NCBI GenBank assembly: GCA_023159155.1
Contig: JAJNNX010000013.1
Coordinates: 248,001-312,000 of the forward strand
Length of the DNA stretch: 64,000 nucleotides
Reading direction: 5' to 3'
From: Ustulina deusta
Lineage: Eukaryota; Ascomycota; Sordariomycetes; Xylariales; Xylariaceae
Below are positions 9,212-20,941 of the stretch, piece after piece. A program made the translations under genes and the position numbers. A model generated the notes under the pieces. It did not search any database. It was not told where the DNA came from and saw only the letters and a program-made list of their open reading frames with translations. How positions within the stretch are numbered: position 1 is the stretch's first letter; each line of letters begins with the position of its first letter.

Positions 9212-12200
9212 ATGGACTTAGACATGGATGATTCGATTTTTGACGATGGCGATTCTGCAGCCTTCTCGCCGGAGCCGGTATGCCAATCTTCGTTAAAGCC
9301 TATTGAGACTCTCATTAATGACCACTCGCTCCCGCTTTCTTGAACAGAGCTAACGCCCTCCACTCCAGAAACCCAAGGCTAAGCCGACGGTGAAGAAGGC
9401 TGCAGCTAAGCCTGTCCCCAAGAAGCGTACCAAGCCCATTAGTGACGATGAAGACGATGAACGACCAGGCTCCTCTCACACACTACCGCATTCAAAAAAA
9501 CAAAAGACGGCAGAGAGGGAGAATGATGACTTCTTGGATGGCCCGTCCGACTCTAAGTCAACTAAGAAGAAGACAGCCACAGAGAAGTACCAGAAGTTGA
9601 CGCAACTAGAGCATATCATCAAACGACCCGACACATACATTGGATCCGTTGAGCCTACCGAGCAGTCGATGTGGGTCTTCAACAAGGAGACCGAGCTGAT
9701 GGAGTTTCGCAAGGTCACCTTTGTGCCTGGCTTGTATAAGATATTTGACGAGATTCTTGTCAATGCTGCCGACAACAAGCAAAATGACCCCAACATGTCC
9801 TATATCAAGGTTACTATCAACCGCGAACTCGGTGAGATCTCCGTTGAGAATAACGGCAAAGGTATCCCCGTCGAGATTCACCAGAAGGAGAAGGTCTATA
9901 TCCCTGAACTTGTTTTTGGCCATCTTCTTGCTGGCTCTAACTTTGACGACGAGGAAGAGCGCACTGTTGGTGGCCGGAACGGTTACGGAGCGAAGCTTTG
10001 TAACGTTTTTAGCTCCGAGTTTACGGTAGAGTGCCAGGACTCGAAGAGCGGCAAGCGATATAAGCAGACGTGGCGAGATAATATGGGCAAGATGGATAAG
10101 GCTAAGATCACGTCTAATAAGTCAGCCGACTTCGTACGAGTCACGTTCATACCCGACTACAAACGATTTGGGATGCCCGATGGAATTGATGACGATCTCG
10201 AAGCACTACTCAACCGTCGTGTCTACGACATGGCTGGCACCGTACGAGGCGCCAAGGTCTACCTAGGCGGCTCGCATGTGAAGCTGAATTTTGAGAAATA
10301 CTGTGGGATGTATGCCAAGGCCATTGCACAGGGGCGAGAGGCCGAGGAATCCAGCGGGAAAGTAATCCTCGAGGACTCCAAGGGACATCCAAGATGGGAG
10401 GTTGCCTTTGCTGTCTCCGATGGTACATTCCATCAGGTCTCTTTTGTCAATTCGATTGCTACTACTCAGGGCGGTACCCATGTCAACTACATCGCGGATC
10501 TGATTTGCAACTCTCTCTTGAAACATGTTAACAAGAAGAAGAAAGGCCACACGCTGAAGCTCAACCACATTCGGAACCACATCTTTATCTTTGTCAACTG
10601 TTTGGTCAAAAACCCGGCCTTCAGCTCACAAACGAAGGAACAGCTGACGACCAAAGCCAGTCAGTTTGGGAGCAAGTGCGAGTTCACCGACAAGTTCCTT
10701 AAGCGGATTGCAGACACAGACGCTGTTGCTAATATACTGCATTTTGCCGAGCAGAAAGCTGACAAGATGCTCGCCAAAAGTGATGGCAACAAGCGATCAC
10801 GAATTAGCAACGCGAAGCTCGTCGATGCTAACTTGGCGGGCACCAAGCATGGTCCTGAGTGTACTCTAATCTTGACAGAAGGTGATTCTGCCAAGAGTTT
10901 GGCAGTTGCTGGTCGTGCTATTCTAGACCCTGATCGCATTGGAGTCTTCCCCCTGCGAGGAAAGATGCTCAATGTCCGTGACGCACCTATTGATCAAATC
11001 TCTAAGAACCAGGAAATCCAAAACATCAAGCAGTTCCTTGGTTTGAAGCACAAACAAGTCTATAATGATACCAAAGGCCTTCGGTATGGACACTTGATGA
11101 TTATGGCAGATCAAGATCATGACGGCAGTCATATCAAGGGCCTTCTTATCAACTTCCTTGAAGTTCAATACCCGTCACTCCTCAAGATAGAGGGCTTTTT
11201 TCAAGAATTTATTACACCTATTGTCAAGGTCTGGCAGGGGCCCAACCCTAAGAAGCCATTAAAGTTGAAGTCCTTCTTTACTCAACCTCAATATGAGGAA
11301 TGGAAAGAGACACATCAGTCGGAGATCAGACGATGGCATTCCAAGTACTTCAAGGGATTGGGTACAAGCTCGAATGAGGATGCACAGGTATATTTCAACG
11401 ATCTCGATAACCACTTGAAGCAATTTGACGTCATGCAACCAACCGAGGCCCAATTGTTCGAGCTTGCTTTCTCAAAAAAGAAGGCAGATGCTCGTAAGGA
11501 ATGGTTGGGCAAATTTGTGCCTGGAACTTATCTAGATCACTCAACCAAGCAGGTCTCTTATGATGATTTCGTCAACAAGGAATTGATTCTGTTTAGCATG
11601 GCTGACAACATGCGCTCTATTCCTTCTGTTATAGACGGTTTGAAGCCTGGTCAACGAAAAGTCATCTATGCCTGCTTGAAGCGCAATCTACTCAAGGATA
11701 AGAAGGTCATTGAGTTAGCTGGCTACGTATCTGAGCAAACCGCTTACCACCACGGCGAAGTGTCACTGCAACAGACTATTATCGGTTTGGCCCAAAACTT
11801 TGTTGGATCTAACAACGTAAACTGCTTGGAACCCAGCGGAAACTTCGGTTCTCGACTTGCAGGTGGTTCAGATGCTGCTAGCGCTCGATACATTCACACT
11901 CGTCTGTCGCCATTCGCCCGACGCATTTTCTCCTCACTTGATGAGCCGAATCTGGAGCATCACGTCGACGACGGTAAGAAAATTGAGCCAAAGGTCTACG
12001 CCCCTGTCATCCCTATGGTCCTAGTGAACGGTGCAGATGGTATCGGCACTGGTTGGAGTACTTCGATTCCAAATTATCATCCTATGGACATTATTAAGAA
12101 CATCAGGCGACGCATGGGTCGTTTCGATGACGATACTGAAGAGAAGCCTTTCGTGAACATGACTCCTTGGTTCAGAGGCTGGAAAGGAACGCTCGAACTA

Positions 12201-14254
12201 GCTGGGAGCAATCGTTACCAATGCAATGGTATCGCGAACCAGGATGATAAGAAGCCCAATGAGGTCATCGTCACAGAGTTGCCGGTGCGCATGTGGACTG
12301 ATGATTTCAAGGCAAAACTAGAAGAAATCATTCGTGCTGAGAAAGCCCCATCATTCATCAAGGATTACAAGGAGTTCAACGACCACCAGAACGTTCATTT
12401 TGAGATTCAGCTGGACGAGAAGCACATGAAGGCGGCCCTTGAGGAAGGTCTGCTCGAGAAGTTCAAGTTGGTCAAGCAAGTAGCCACATCTAACCTGGTT
12501 GCATTCGATACACGTGGAATGATCCGCAAGTACGAGAAGGTCGAAGACATCTTGGAAGAGTTCTACCTGTTCCGAATGGAAATGTACTCTAAGCGAAAGG
12601 CTCACTGGCTGAGCGTCTACCATTCGGATTACCGAAAGTTGAAAAACCAGGCTCGGTTCGTCCAAGAGATCATGGATGGCGAGCTAGTGGTATCACGCAA
12701 GAAGAGGCAGGTAATTGTGGGTGAGCTCCGTGAGCGCAAGTACGAGACTTTTGCCAAGAAGACAGATGGGAAGACGACCAAGGAGGAGGGAGAGGATGAG
12801 GATGAAGATGATGGTGTTGATGACAGTGCAAAAGCGCTTGACATCAACGATGATGCTCATGGTTACGATTACCTACTTTCGGTATGTGATTCTTTGTTAA
12901 TGAGCCCTATGACTCTGTTACTAACATCCAGTAGATGCCTATTTGGTCATTCACTCAAGAACGGCTTGACCGTCTCAAGGAGCAAATTGCGAAGAAGAAG
13001 ACTGAGTACGATGATCTCGAGCGCCTAAGTGAAAAAGATCTTTGGTGCAAAGATCTAGATGACTTCGAGACCGAATGGGAAGCCCAGTTGCGCCTTGATC
13101 AAGAGATTTCCACAGGCATTCGCAGAATGGGTCGCCGCACATCGAAGAAAATTGGTGCTGGTCGAGGTCGTAAACCTAAAGATGCTGACAATGAATACGC
13201 TCCGGGTGCCAAGAGAGGACCCAAGCCTGGAGCAAAGAAGGCAACGGAGAAGATTATCGAAAAACCTGCTCCGTCAGCTTCCTCGAAGCTTGCTCAGAAC
13301 TCATGGACAAAGTCGAAGAAGATAGATGACCAGGAGGACGATTCAGACCCGTTCAATGACGATGACTACGCCGCCCTCAAGGGCAAACCTGCTCAGAAGG
13401 CGCCTGCCCTTAAAGAAGAATCGGACAATGATGATGTCCCTGCTAAACCCCGAAGCAAGCGAGCCGCAGCTACCACAGCTACCAAGAGCAAGGCTTGGAC
13501 TGTGTTCGAAGACTCAGACAGCGATGGTGATGAGATGCTTGGAGATGTTGGTGCCCTGGTCAAGGGGATGACGAGTAACAACAATGCTGCTGATTCTTCT
13601 GAGAATAAGACCGGTCGTCTTAGTTTGTTTGCCATGGCACGGCCGAAGAGCAGCGACGGCAACGCAACTTTGAAGGCCAAGGGCAAGCCGTCCAAGACCT
13701 TTGATTCCGACAGTCATGATGATACCAACTACGAAATGCTTGCCAAGTCGCCTCACAAGACAGCGAAAGTGGATGAACTCGATAGCTTCCTCTCTGATGA
13801 CGACCTGCCTGCGGCCACGAAGGTCACGAGTAAGGCTAAGGCTGCCGCTCGTTCATCTTTAGAAGAGCCGAAGTCCAAGCCATCTACTGCGGCTTCTGGT
13901 TCTGCTGCCAAGAAAGGAGGTGGCCACCCTGCGGCTGCGAAGGGTGAGGCAAAGAAAGCAGCGCCAAAGAAGACAGCCCTGTCGCCAGCTGCCAAGGCCT
14001 ACGCTACCAAGAAGGGTGGCCAGAAGGCCAAGCCCAAGAGAGACGCCTTCGATATGTCTGACGAGAACGAGGACATGGAGGAGCCTGACTCGCCGCCACC
14101 TCGACCTGCCGCACGCGGTAGACCTGGTCGTGCGGCTGCTGCCAAGGCCAAGGCTGTCTATGTCTACACCGTTGACTCTGATGAGGAAGAAGATGAAATG
14201 CAAGTTGATGGACAGGATGAAGAGGACGACTTTGCTATGGACGATAGCGAATAA
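9212..14254 (+). CDS. TOP2: DNA topoisomerase II
   Basis: ATP-dependent type IIA topoisomerase of 1632 residues, passing one duplex through another in the nucleus. Exons 9212-9277, 9369-12881 and 12935-14254; introns of 91 and 53 nt, both phase 0. Exon 1 begins MDLDMDDSIFDDGDS. The GHKL ATPase part shows ILVNAADN (Glu150, Asn154), GRNGYGAK (224-231) and the QTK loop. The TOPRIM part shows EGDSAKSLA (Glu526) and ADQDHDG (Asp603/605/607). The winged-helix catalytic tyrosine is Tyr863 in SARYIHTRLSP. The second intron splits YDYLLS from MPIWSFTQERL, a conserved spot. The C-terminal 400 residues are a disordered tail of Lys/Ala-rich and acidic blocks with NLS-like runs, normal for fungal TOP2. 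The second acceptor is the tandem CAGTAG; only use of the TAG keeps the frame. Confidence 0.97.
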
Positions 14255-15009
14255 GCTTCATCAGATCGTCGACCTCCCTTTTTGTCTTCTTGTATCATTT
14301 CACTGGTTGGGCCTAGTGTCTGATTTCGTTACTTCAGTTCTTCATTGCAGGATGTCTATCATAATAGGCCTGGGACGAGGCGCTAAGGACATCGGTTTAA
14401 TTGGCGTTGAGGTTCCGTACACGACGGGTCGAAGATTGGACCTATGAACTGAATGAAGACTCCATTGGGATTTTAGAAGCCTAAATAATGGTTTGCTTTT
14501 GTCTTTCCCGCAAGAGTGTCGCAAACATGATTTCTATCAATCGACGAGAGATATCGAGAAACAGATGACAGTATATGTATAAGAAGAGTATGAGGAAGAG
14601 GGCGGCTATAGGTATTCACACTGATCGAGCCCCACATGTCTAAACATGCACGGGTCACCAATCTTCTCTTTGTCATCGACTAGGCTAGGTGATTAGATAG
14701 TCGATATACTGCTGGTCTTGAAAACAAATACAAACAAATACCCAAGATGGGACCGAACTGAGAAGTTGGCCCTCCTCAGCCTCCAATCATTTCTTAAGCG
14801 CATATAACTTGTCATTTGGAAGGAAGCTATTGGTTGTTGGCTAGAAAGACGTATTTTTTTCATCACTTGATTCCCAGCCCAGGCACCTTTCTAATGATAG
14901 ACCTAGGCAGGTACAGTAGGTAGAATAGTAGGTACTTATATGGAATGTAAAAGCCCAGTAGCTCACATTCGCTACAACTCCCTTCGCAGTAACTATGGGT
15001 CTTTCTAAT

Positions 15010-15160
15010 TTGGTACGTAGGTGGTCCTGCAAGCCCCTGGACCCCCTGGACTACCTGGGTACTTAAGTACCTAGGTAGGTACATAGATGGTGTAGGTACA
15101 GCGCTCGTCGATCCCTTATCTACACAGTACTAGATACCTAAGTACCTACCTACGTAGTGT
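15010..15160. repeat. GGTACC/CCTAGG word cluster
   Basis: Several degenerate copies including AAGTACCTAGGTAGGTACAT and CTAAGTACCTACCTACGTAG. Same word family as at 8765-8860 and 29421-29570. Confidence 0.6.
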
Positions 15161-18100
15161 GGCGTAAAGTATATTCTTTTACTATAAAACGAATTCTTGC
15201 AACTTATCTCTAGAGTTGAAACTTTGCTAGAAACAGAAAATCAAGCCTCTAGAAGTTAAGCTGATTGGCTATATTGATCTACAGTCTATACTATCCTATC
15301 CTATTGGCATTTGTGACTCGCTTGAACTCTTGTCACTATCTAAAACTGGAACTCTCTGTTTGTCCAAATGGCCTGTTCTCGATGGTCTGCTTATCTGTCT
15401 CGCTTCCCCTCAGATTTTCTATGGTTCTTATTTCTAGGTATGGAGGAGTACCGGTAGGACTTTATTGCTGAGCACTTCATTGGTTAGGTAAATATTGCGG
15501 TTCTGCCTGTGCCGCTCCAATACTAGCTCTTTTCCTCGATATCCATTCTGATGATATCTAGTAAGCGAAGCATATAGGCTACGCTCCTCCTTGGTCTCTA
15601 ATCTAGCCCCAGATTCCATACATGTAGGTTAGCGCAGACTCCATCTGCACTGTAGGTCTTTCTTTTCATAGGCTTCTGCAGTTTTCCGTGTCACAATAAT
15701 ACGACCACGATGAAGCTGCCAACGGTTCCGACAGCCGAGCTCGACGAAATAGCACAGACACACCTTTGATTGGTTCGGGGGAGTTCACTTCTCACAGACC
15801 CATTCCATTGCTGTACACTATTAGTGCTGCATCTCCGAGTCTTAATTCCCATCGATCTGATTACAAGTCCTCCCTGCCTCAGCAGCGAAGGATAACGTTT
15901 TAATGCGCCAACCAAGACATGGCGCTGTGATGGAGCCGAACATTGAGCCGAACATCAATAATGCCTTGCTGTCTATTGCGGACAAAGCATTGTGTGTATT
16001 TATCGTTATCATCGGTGATTTTTGGGTATACAGAAACGGGCTCCCTTGACTGTTAGTGTCACATTCCACAGCTGGCGTCTTTGTCACTGGCGGCAAGGTC
16101 TGCATCAAGCCGTGGGAAGATGGCCTGATGCACGATATCATAATCTTGCTGTCTGGTGACGGAGTGCGTCTGTTCGTCCGTCCCACCTATCTGCCCAATG
16201 GTGCAGTTTTGTAAAACAAGCCGAAGCTCATGCTTACCATCGTCTCTGCTGCCCATGAGATAGATCAACAAGCTACCGACCTGTATACAAGTAGTCATCT
16301 TGTGTTTAACGTACTGCAAGGAGTGTTAGAACGTGGCGATCTGTTTCACGCAGTGAGTCATTCATTTCGTCGAGAGGGGTATCGCAGGTGTTGCTCCTCG
16401 CAAGTGTCTGTTTCCCTTCCCTGTGTAGTGCCGGGAGAATCTGAACCCAAAAGGTCGTGGCCTCCTACGGCATCTCGAGGCGTTACTCGGCCTCGCTGGG
16501 CCAGGAACCAACGGTTCTCTTGTCGAGGCGAGCTTCGCTGCTGTGCAACTCTACTGATCTGCGAAAAGCAGGCAAAAACCTTGACCTCAAGTCGGTGGGT
16601 AGCTTTGGGCAGGCATTCTTTGTCCTACTCGTGGTTAGCGAAACGAAAGCAATGTTTGGGGTGAAACCATCGTAGCTAATAGGCAATATGCTTTGAGAAT
16701 GCATAGACAATAAATCGTTCACAACATTGCATCTCATTCCTGCTTTCGATTACCTACGCTAGGTAAAGACCCTTAACCTTCCTGGTAGCGGCGAGCTAGA
16801 TGCCTCGACTATTGAAACCTACCTACTCACCCCATTTCCCAGGTGCCATCGGTAAAGGCAACTTGCAATAGCACTCCCATCGCACCGGCCAGCGCATAGC
16901 CAACTATTATAGGTGGCCCTGGGATACTTGTATAAAAAGTGCGCAAGAATTTCGCCTAGCAAACTTGACGAGTTTGCATTCTTATTGGCTGCTTGCTTTC
17001 CTCTCGCCCTTCCTCCCGCCGCATCTCGGGGTTGGGTGACTGGACTCGGGTGTACAGGACTGGCTGGCCGAAACCAACGCAAAACGGCGTCGGGTAGAAC
17101 TTCGGGCTGTCACTAGTTTCCGTAAAAGAAGCGCCAGCTTCGATCCGGGCCTGCTTAAATAATGTTTCCTCGCATGAAGAAGCGTAGCTTTGCGAGTCGC
17201 GTGATGGTGCCAATTCGGCGAAAGCGTGATGGTAAGGGAGACAATCGAGATCCACAAGATGAGTGATCTGCAATTTGTTGCCCGTACATCTGCCCGCCCC
17301 TGTGCTACGAGGTCATTATATTGTATACCTATGAGTACATACCTAGCCTAGTTGATTGTCTGCCTACCTGCGTACGTAGGTAGTCGCGGTCTAGTACAGA
17401 CTAGCCAGAGGGACATCCAAGTTCGACGAATATTTGACTTCCCGACTCCCTACACTCTATACTCCCCTCCCTCCTCTTCTCTTCCTCCTTCTCCACCTGT
17501 CCGGCCATTCCTGTCGAAAGGGAGGCCACTTCTTAACCCCAGAGTGGTATCTAGCACAGCTAAGTTTGACGGGCAGTATCTACTACTTTCGTACAAAATT
17601 CCTTGTCTATTCTTCGTCCCAGCTAGTCCAAACATCGGTCGTATATTCTTGCATATTCCCGCTCCCCCGACCTTCTAGCCCTGCCGTCCATATAGCGCCC
17701 GTATAGCTAGCCAGCTAGCTGGCTCGTAGCATTGATCATACCCCAGGGCCGGCTTGCATGCAAGGTTAGTGTCTGTACCCCCCAGCATACACGTTTCTAC
17801 CGAGTGGTATACTCACTGCATGAGTTTGCTCAAGACATATATGCCTGTAGGTACATACCAGAGCCAACCAGCTACCAGCGAGCAAGCGAGTGCCAGGCGC
17901 AGCGATTACTCGCACGTACATAGCGCGCACCGCATATTACCTTTTCCGACCAAAGGTCCTGGAGGTAGTCGAAGATCGCTGTCCACGTTTGGAACGTTGG
18001 CACCAACAACCTACAATACGTCCTAAAAATACTCTGCGTGTACATAGAGGAGCAAATTGACATTGCTACCCTGGCATGCAGACAGTCAGCCGCTGTTTGC

Positions 18101-18356
18101 ATCGTGAAGGCAGGCTTGCTTACCAAAAAAAAAAAAAGCAAGTGCACGGTCGAGAGCACACTAGTCGAACCTCATAATTATTAGCCTGCAGCGATTTCTG
18201 GTGCACTCATTCGCCCCCTGTCTGCGCTATTCCGGTATTCTTCGGGGTTACTGCCATCCCCCTCCCCCAGAGTCGTCTTCCTTACCCGGTCCCGAGCTCA
18301 TCTCGCACCCGAGTAGACCATATACCACCACCAGGACGAACCCTCTAATTCCGCAA

Positions 18357-18395
18357 GACCCAGGACCCAGGACCCAGGACCCAGGACCCAGGACC
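18357..18395 (+). repeat. Tandem heptamer repeat (AGGACCC)5
   Basis: About five uninterrupted copies of AGGACCC followed by AGGACCG. It lies in non-coding DNA 2.5 kb upstream of the Puf gene. This is a simple minisatellite with no visible function. Confidence 0.85.
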
Positions 18396-20941
18396 GCTTC
18401 AAGACGCCAAAAGCAACAGCGCCTAGAGGGAACGTCTGTCGGGGTAGTCTGGGCATCTCATGCCACAATAACTTTAACAATAAGATTAAACATTGACGTT
18501 TAGCCTGGCAGACGTCAAGAGAGTCTAATGCTAGTGAGGAGGCTGTCACAGGTGTCACGGCAAAGCCTATACACGACCGGACCACGGCGGCATTCCAGAC
18601 AGCACACGACAGCAGCACACGCCGACAGGACGACAGGTCAGCCTTTTTTAGCTTATAGCTTCGCAGGCCGCGAGTGAGGTATCAAACTGAAGCGCGCCGC
18701 TAAAAGCGGGAGCCCCATCTGCACACAGGTACCATAGATACTAAGTAGACTCCCGGGTGGACCCTCCCCCCATCTCCCCACTGCAGGTGCCTAGCCCCGT
18801 GCTAGCTCAGCACTAGCCTAACTGTGACGGATCTTACTTTGCTCGCCGTACTTTACGCATACTCTCTCCTTAGGTAGCTGACGCACTGGTAACATCTAGT
18901 GTTGGCGGCCACGCCATCCGACCACTATTCAGGGCGTCTAAGCCTTTTTGGGTAGCACCTGACGCCAGATAGTGTAGGTACTTTTTGACGCAGGCCCCAA
19001 CTCTAACTTACACTTTAGGGCTGCTCCTTCGGACCGCCAACTGCCCAACCAGCTAAAAACAAGCGCAAAAGTCAGTTTTTCTGGACTATATCTGCAGGGC
19101 CTCATCTGGTCAAATCAGTTTGGTCTCTTCGTCCTCCACTTGAACGTCTCTACTCGGAATTATTCTCTATCCTCGAGCTTCGCGGCATATTGACTCCTTC
19201 GATCTCGACGCTTATACATACTTGAGGCTGGTCAGTCACAACCCGAGTTGAGCATTCGGCTTGCCTGGGTTGTGTTGTCTCTCGTCTCCCCAGTACACTA
19301 CCTATATCGATATTGCATACTCGAACTCCACACTTGTCTCGAAAGGGCCAAAAGCAACCTGGGCGGTGCAGCAGCCAAGAGTCAGTCCCGAAATCTGGTC
19401 TTGCGTCCGACGGTCTTGGCTTCACGCTGGGCTGAGCAGGATTACAGCAGACAGCCAGCATCGCAACATCGCCATACCACCCTTCACTGCTACCTCCTAC
19501 AGCATCCTCACATAGTCGACGTCGTCGCACTCTTCCCACGACTACAACCCTTCCTCTGAACACTGACCCCTGTAAGTGAGCACGAGGGCGGCAGTATCTA
19601 TTCGTACAGGTATGGAGAGGGTTTTCCTATTTGTCTTGCAACCCCCAAACACCAGCACCATCGCCTCCCGTCGGAACCCACCCACACTGTCTTGTCCCTG
19701 GGACAGTGTCCATCATCCAGGTACACGCTTGTCTGGGTTGAGTCCATCCCTGCTGCCGCATGGGTCCTCCACCAAGTCCTCTCCCTGCCATCTGTTATCC
19801 GCCATCTGCCATCTAGTGCACCCCTAGCCCCCCCAAGGCGCCCCCCTAGTGCCTAATTCGGTGTCTAAGAAACCCCCCAAATACTGGGTGCTAGCCTTGC
19901 TGGGTACCTACCTAGGGAATCGCTCTCGAGTTTTGGAGTCCTGCCTTGGCCGCCCTGGCCATTCACCTTTTTTTCCCAACTGTACCTATTTTGGCGTGTG
20001 CTGAGATTTAACTCTATTCCCAGAATCAGGCTGGACCCGTTCACATCGAGTCCACTTCCGTTTATTAGGACTCGTGCCATTCACGGCTCGGCCTCTCTAC
20101 CTAGACTTGTCGCATTCGTCAACTCGACTGTCTTCTAGATCTCTTCGCAAGCCTGTAATTGTGTTTTGCTTGGGAAAGATTTCGCAGCTCATCTCACCCG
20201 CTGTTGCGATTGAAGCCGAAGCGTTTCTGTACCTTGCCTTCTCCCCACCACATACATTCGCCGACCTGTGCCGTATCGCTACATGCCAACCGACTTGGCC
20301 ACCCATCCGTATTCGCGACTATCTACCTCTCCAGCGTTGTGCCCGTCCTCACGCCATCAAACTTACCGCGCCGCTCCGGTATTCGCTAATCCGTTCATCC
20401 TCCACGTTCGCGGTCACAATATCGAATCTCCCACCTACTCTTACCACACCTGACGGATGACGGCGAGCCAATCTGAAGTCAACACTCCTAATCTCCCTAC
20501 CCACGATACCTAAAACCGGTCGCATCTATATTGGTTGTAAGTATGACATAATTACTGCAGACCGCGAACTGCGCTCTACCCTCGGTTCCTCAGACCAACT
20601 AGTGAAGCTTCACGCACCCACGTCTAGCATCGAGGACAAGTCGGCCAGTTTGACACGAACAGAATTCCTAATCACCTTATGTCGGGCACCGTCTTGTAAG
20701 ATTTCAGACAGAGCCCGAGTTTTTACCTCAACACTTTCATATACATTATAAGGACTTTGGCTAATACCTTGCTTCTCAGCCTTACATAGAGCATACTGTC
20801 CCGTACATTTCGCAAGCCCCGTATATACTCGACCGAAGGTTTTCCCTTGAAAGTAGGGTCGAGTGACGCACTTTACCTCCTTGCAATCTCCCGATAGGGC
20901 GTCTTGCTTCTAATAATTGTTAAGCCGAGTAAACCGGAGCT

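Larger units (their letters stand above)
14255..20941. other. Gene-poor 6.7-kb block
   Basis: No protein gene can be supported on either strand; open frames are short and low in protein character. Contents: TOP2 3' UTR; GGTACC words at about 14900-14940, a cluster at 15010-15160, and further copies at 17320-17385 and 19903-19920; pyrimidine-rich stretches at about 17430-17680; a 13-A run at 18125-18137; a heptamer tandem repeat at 18357-18395. From roughly 19200 the plus strand becomes CT-rich and resembles the long 5' leader and promoter of the Puf gene. A GTAAGT at 19571 could be the donor of a leader intron. RNA data would be needed to find transcripts here. Confidence 0.5.

Noticed and set aside
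16230..16675. Overlapping plus-strand open frames of 144 and 72 codons
   Set aside because: Two frames overlap with equal claim, neither has a recognisable motif, and no splice extension or promoter supports them.
18357..18395. CRISPR-like array
   Set aside because: The repeat is a spacerless 7-bp tandem in a eukaryotic genome.
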